Shown: piece by piece, positions 5,706-8,052 of the stretch
Numbering within the stretch: the stretch's first letter is position 1
Layout of the letters: each line of letters begins with the position of its first letter
DNA from: an uncultured Lachnospiraceae bacterium
GTDB taxonomy: Bacteria; Bacillota; Clostridia; Lachnospirales; Lachnospiraceae
Assembly: GCA_910584115.1 (NCBI GenBank)
Contig: CAJTYN010000082.1
Span: 4,757-12,808, forward strand
Reading direction: 5' to 3'
Length of the DNA: 8,052 nucleotides
The notes under the pieces: model-generated
What the model was told of the DNA's origin: nothing
Database searches by the model: none
What the model saw: the letters and a program-made list of their open reading frames with translations, nothing else
Program-made: the position numbers and the translations under genes

Positions 5706-7352
5706 ATGGATAACAAGATCCTTACGGCTGAACAGGAGATGAAGCTGCGCGCGCCGATCGACGAGCGTGTGGGAGCGATACAGAAAAAGATCGACGAGCT
5801 CAGGAAAGACGGCACGAACAGAGTCCTCTCCATCCAGAGCGAGATCGACAGCGTAAAGAGAGATCACATCTACACAAAAACAGAAAAAGAGACAAAGATC
5901 GCAAGATACCAGACAGAATTGGAACAGGCGCGGGCGGTGGAGGCCAAAAATAAGGCAGCGATCGACAGCCTGATCGCCGAGGCGGAAAACTACCTGAAAG
6001 CCGATTTTGACAAAATGTATTTCCAGCCCGTCAAAGAGAGCTGCGAGCGGGAGAGGGTCCAGGCGAGAGAAAACTACCGCCAGGCGGTGGAAAAACTGGA
6101 GCGGGAGCATAAAGAGAGCCTGGCAAGACTCTCCGACCACAACGAGATCAAAGACGAGAAATACGTGCACAAGAACCGCCTGTTCGCCGCCAAGATGGAG
6201 CTGGAAAAAGACCTCCAGCAGATCAAAGACCGGCAGCACGCGGCGTACGCCCACAGATACCACCTGATCGACCTGCTGCGCATGTCCAAATTCACCTTCG
6301 GGGAGACCAGGGCGCAGAAATGGGAAAACTACAAATACACCTTTAACCGCAGGTCATTCCTCCTGCAAAATGGTCTGTACATCGTCATCATCCTGATCTT
6401 TGTGGGGCTCTGCGTGATCACGCCGGTGGTCAAGAACACACCCCTGCTCACATACAACAACGTGCTCAATATCCTCCAGCAGGCTTCGCCGCGTATGTTC
6501 CTGGCTCTTGGCGTGGCGGGACTGATCCTGCTCACAGGTACGGACCTGTCGATCGGGCGTATGGTGGGCATGGGCATGACGACGGCCACGATCATCATGC
6601 ACCAGGGCGTCAATACAGGCGGCGTCTTCGGGCACATCTTCGACTTCACAGGCGTCCCGCTGGGGCTGCGGGTGATCATGGCGCTGGTAGCGTGTATCTT
6701 CCTATGTACATGCTTTACATCGCTGGCAGGATTTTTCACCGCAAAATTCAAGATGCATCCGTTCATCTCCACCATGGCCAACATGCTGATGATCTTCGGT
6801 ATCATCACCTACGCCACAAAAGGCGTGTCCTTCGGCGCGATCGAACCGGCGATCCCGGGCATGATCATCCCGAAAGTGAACGGTTTCCCCACGATCATCC
6901 TCTGGGCGGTGGCGGCGATCGCGATCATCTGGTTCATCTGGAACAAGACCACCTTCGGCAAGAACCTCTACGCCGTGGGCGGAAACCCGGAGGCCGCGTC
7001 CGTATCCGGCATCTCCGTATTCCGCGTGACCATGGGCGCGTTCATCCTGGCCGGCATCCTCTACGGATTTGGTTCCTGGCTGGAATGCGCGCGGATGGTC
7101 GGCTCCGGCTCGGCCGCTTATGGACAGGGCTGGGACATGGACGCGATCGCGGCCTGCGTGGTCGGCGGCGTATCCTTCACCGGCGGCATCGGGAAGATAT
7201 CCGGGGTGGTGGTCGGTGTGCTGATCTTCACCGCGCTGACCTACTCCCTGACGATCCTCGGCATCGACACGAACCTGCAGTTCGTATTCGAAGGGATCAT
7301 CATCATCTCAGCGGTCACCCTGGACTGCCTGAAATACGTCCAGAAAAAATGA
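5706..7352 (+). CDS. mglC: Galactose/methyl-galactoside permease MglC with long N-terminal coiled-coil extension
   Basis: This 548-residue protein has a normal BPD_transp_2 permease in residues about 217-548. The first helix is near 222-240, followed by GVAGLILLTGTDLSIGR (269-285), WNKTTFGKN (412-420), GGNPEAASVSG (425-435), IAACVVGGVSF (481-491) and LKYVQKK at the end, all closely matching E. coli MglC (336 residues). It forms the sugar pore in the membrane. The first ~210 residues are absent from E. coli MglC: they are hydrophilic, rich in Lys, Glu, Arg and Gln, and look like two long coiled-coil helices (about 15-98 and 108-190) with a break around YLKADFDKMYF (96-106). They should lie in the cytoplasm, where MglA docks. 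The start at 5706 has GGGAGG nine bases upstream. The extension is in frame with no internal stop, so it is not a separate gene by this reading. Confidence 0.93.
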   Translation: MDNKILTAEQEMKLRAPIDERVGAIQKKIDELRKDGTNRVLSIQSEIDSVKRDHIYTKTEKETKIARYQTELEQARAVEAKNKAAIDSLIAEAENYLKADFDKMYFQPVKESCERERVQARENYRQAVEKLEREHKESLARLSDHNEIKDEKYVHKNRLFAAKMELEKDLQQIKDRQHAAYAHRYHLIDLLRMSKFTFGETRAQKWENYKYTFNRRSFLLQNGLYIVIILIFVGLCVITPVVKNTPLLTYNNVLNILQQASPRMFLALGVAGLILLTGTDLSIGRMVGMGMTTATIIMHQGVNTGGVFGHIFDFTGVPLGLRVIMALVACIFLCTCFTSLAGFFTAKFKMHPFISTMANMLMIFGIITYATKGVSFGAIEPAIPGMIIPKVNGFPTIILWAVAAIAIIWFIWNKTTFGKNLYAVGGNPEAASVSGISVFRVTMGAFILAGILYGFGSWLECARMVGSGSAAYGQGWDMDAIAACVVGGVSFTGGIGKISGVVVGVLIFTALTYSLTILGIDTNLQFVFEGIIIISAVTLDCLKYVQKK

Positions 7353-7367
7353 TCCCGCTGCACAGCA

Positions 7368-7397
7368 AAAAGAGTCAGAGTGTGTTCTGGCTCTTTT
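7368..7397 (+). terminator. Intrinsic terminator of the mgl operon
   Basis: AAAAGAGTCAG (7368-7378) pairs with CTGGCTCTTTT (7387-7397) with one G-U, and the stem can extend by A-T and G-U to a 4-base loop. It begins 16 bases after the mglC stop and the right arm ends in TTTT. It would also fold on the minus strand. Confidence 0.8.
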
Positions 7398-7432
7398 CTG
7401 CTCTCGTGTTCAACGATATCATCCAAGGGGAC

Positions 7433-7619
7433 GCCGGGAAGGGCGGGGGATCTGTCTCCGGGCAGGCCCGGGCAACGCACCGCTGAGCTAACCGTTAACT
7501 CCAACCGACAACGCTCAGGAAGAGCCTTCGCGCTGGGTTTCCGTAAACAGTGGATCTCATCGGTGCTAAGACCGCCCTCCAAAAGCCTGCCCGGCGACAG
7601 ATCCCCCACCCTTCCCGGC
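7433..7619. repeat. 35 bp inverted repeat pair enclosing a 117-base structured core
   Basis: The arm at 7433-7467 (begins GCCGGGAAGGGCGGGGGA) is the reverse complement of 7585-7619 with only two mismatches in 35. Inside, GCACCGCTGAG (7477-7487) pairs with CTCATCGGTGC (7556-7566) with one mismatch, so the whole segment can fold into a long rod. The core also holds a near-palindrome GAGCTAACCGTTAACTC (about 7485-7501). There is no transposase. It could be a small nonautonomous palindromic element or a structured RNA. Confidence 0.75.
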
Positions 7620-7640
7620 TGTGTACTGGCAAACGAGGTA

Positions 7641-7666
7641 AGATCCATGGCTTTCGCCATAGATCT
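7641..7666 (+). other. Hairpin AGATCCATGGC/GCCATAGATCT
   Basis: The arms 7641-7651 and 7656-7666 pair over 11 positions with one mismatch and a TTTC loop. It lies between the large inverted repeat and the three-armed structure and is probably part of the same structured tract. Confidence 0.5.
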
Positions 7667-7681
7667 TGATCGCTGAAGGAT

Positions 7682-7734
7682 AAAAGCCCGATTTGCTCGC
7701 GCAAGGGCTAAAGCCCCTACAGATCGGGCTTTTT
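7682..7734 (+). terminator. Three-armed stem structure ending in a T run
   Basis: AAAAGCCCGAT (7682-7692) pairs perfectly with ATCGGGCTTTT (7723-7733). The enclosed bases form two further hairpins: TTGC-TCGC-GCAA (7693-7704) and GGGC-TAAA-GCCC (7705-7716). The right arm runs into TTTTT on the plus strand and the left arm gives AAAA, so it could terminate transcription from both sides. Internal arms are unusual for a plain terminator and suggest a longer folded RNA ending here. Confidence 0.65.
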
Positions 7735-7735
7735 G

Positions 7736-7766
7736 CAAGTAGCCGGAAGTAAATTCCGTCTACTTG
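7736..7766 (+). other. Hairpin CAAGTAG...CTACTTG
   Basis: CAAGTAG (7736-7742) pairs with CTACTTG (7760-7766), and CGGAA (7744-7748) with TTCCG (7754-7758), with one C/T mismatch between the two stems and a GTAAA loop. It follows the T run of the preceding structure at once. A further small hairpin, GGGC-ATA-GCCC, lies at about 7779-7789. Confidence 0.5.
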
Positions 7767-7910
7767 ATACCAGTTCGAGGGCATAGCCCTTCGAGCACCC
7801 ATGGGCAAACAGGCATTTTATCTACAGTCCGACCCTGCTGCCAGGAAGCTTTTCAAGAGGTATTCATAAGTTGGGCACATAAGAAATCAGAATACCTTCC
7901 AAATTCAAAT

Positions 7911-7982
7911 AAAGCGTTTCAAGGGGTCCGGGGGAAATCCTCGATCCCCCGGCGCTTTTGCTACTTTTCTCGCAGAAAAGTA
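7911..7982. repeat. Double-hairpin repeat-like element near the right edge
   Basis: CCGGGGGA (7928-7935) pairs perfectly with TCCCCCGG (7945-7952), framed by AAAGCG (7911-7916) and CGCTTT (7953-7958). Right after it TACTTTTCT (7962-7970) pairs perfectly with AGAAAAGTA (7974-7982) around CGC. Two adjacent perfect hairpins in a gene-free region look like a dispersed repeat unit. The copy number cannot be seen from one window. Confidence 0.55.
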
Positions 7983-8052
7983 CACCCCACAAACCCTGAG
8001 CGGTCCACAGCATCAAAAAGGTGCCTTCAGACACCCGTCAGATCAGAAACAG

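Larger units (their letters stand above)
7398..8052. other. Noncoding tract dense in inverted repeats, no convincing gene
   Basis: No open frame here combines a ribosome binding site, reasonable length and recognisable sequence. The longest frames overlap one another on both strands and translate the inverted repeats. The tract contains a 35 bp near-perfect inverted repeat, a three-armed structure ending in a T run, several 9-12 bp hairpins and a G/C-rich repeat near the right edge. Between about 7800 and 7910 little is seen besides an 8 bp inverted repeat AGGTATTC/GAATACCT (7858-7865, 7890-7897). From 7983 to 8052 nothing was recognised. The pattern suggests one or more repetitive elements or a structured RNA. 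Confidence 0.6.

Noticed and set aside
5505..6263. Minus-strand frame of 252 residues opposite mglA/mglC
   Set aside because: It has no recognisable domain and lies antisense to the mglA end and to the biased Lys/Glu codons of the coiled-coil part of mglC, which produce Leu/Phe/Val-rich frames on the other strand.
6692..7486. Plus-strand frame of 264 residues overlapping mglC
   Set aside because: It is rich in His, Arg and Gly as expected from a shifted frame, and mglC in this stretch is clearly the real frame.
7241..7738. Minus-strand frame of 165 residues across the mglC end and the inverted repeats
   Set aside because: It runs through mglC, its terminator and both arms of the 35 bp inverted repeat, and has no known motif.
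7837..7848. 12-base word GCTGCCAGGAAG shared with the mglB-mglA hairpin (4030-4041)
   Set aside because: It is short, without the matching opposite arm, and probably chance.
7433..7982. CRISPR array
   Set aside because: The repeats are inverted pairs of different sequence, not evenly spaced direct repeats.

Overview
The window looks like chromosomal DNA from a Gram-positive anaerobe of the Clostridia, most likely a Lachnospiraceae relative with fairly high GC. This is inferred from strong AGGAGG-type ribosome binding sites before every gene, TTGACA/TATAAT-type promoters, a lipoprotein sugar-binding protein with a long Ser/Thr/Asp linker, and a CooC-type ATPase typical of anaerobes. The species cannot be named from sequence alone.

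Layout. (1) Positions 1-640, minus strand: a two-gene cassette of a four-helix membrane protein followed by an XRE-type repressor cut by the window edge. A near-consensus promoter drives it, ringed by three copies of a 16-18 bp operator-like word. (2) Positions 695-1809, plus strand: a promoter and two genes, a CooC-type nickel-insertion ATPase and a 61-residue cysteine-rich protein, with no CODH gene in view. (3) Positions 1828-2530, minus strand: a metallo-beta-lactamase-fold hydrolase converging on the cooC pair. (4) Positions 2600-7397, plus strand: an mglBAC galactose/methyl-galactoside ABC transporter operon (lipoprotein binding protein, double ATPase, permease), with a hairpin between mglB and mglA and a terminator after mglC. 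(5) Positions 7400-8052: about 650 bases without a convincing gene, packed with inverted repeats and hairpins.

The mgl operon works as one uptake system: MglB, tethered outside the membrane, captures galactose or glucose, MglC forms the pore and MglA hydrolyses ATP. Two of the three parts depart from the E. coli plan. MglB appears to be a circular permutation: the part matching the usual N-terminus (ligand residues Tyr, Asp, Phe) sits at the C-terminus, and the chain begins at the strand carrying the usual Asn91, yet the ligand-binding residues are nearly all present. MglC carries about 210 extra N-terminal residues of charged, coiled-coil-like sequence before its first membrane helix. These are the main observations of the window; the structured noncoding tract at the right end is the second.
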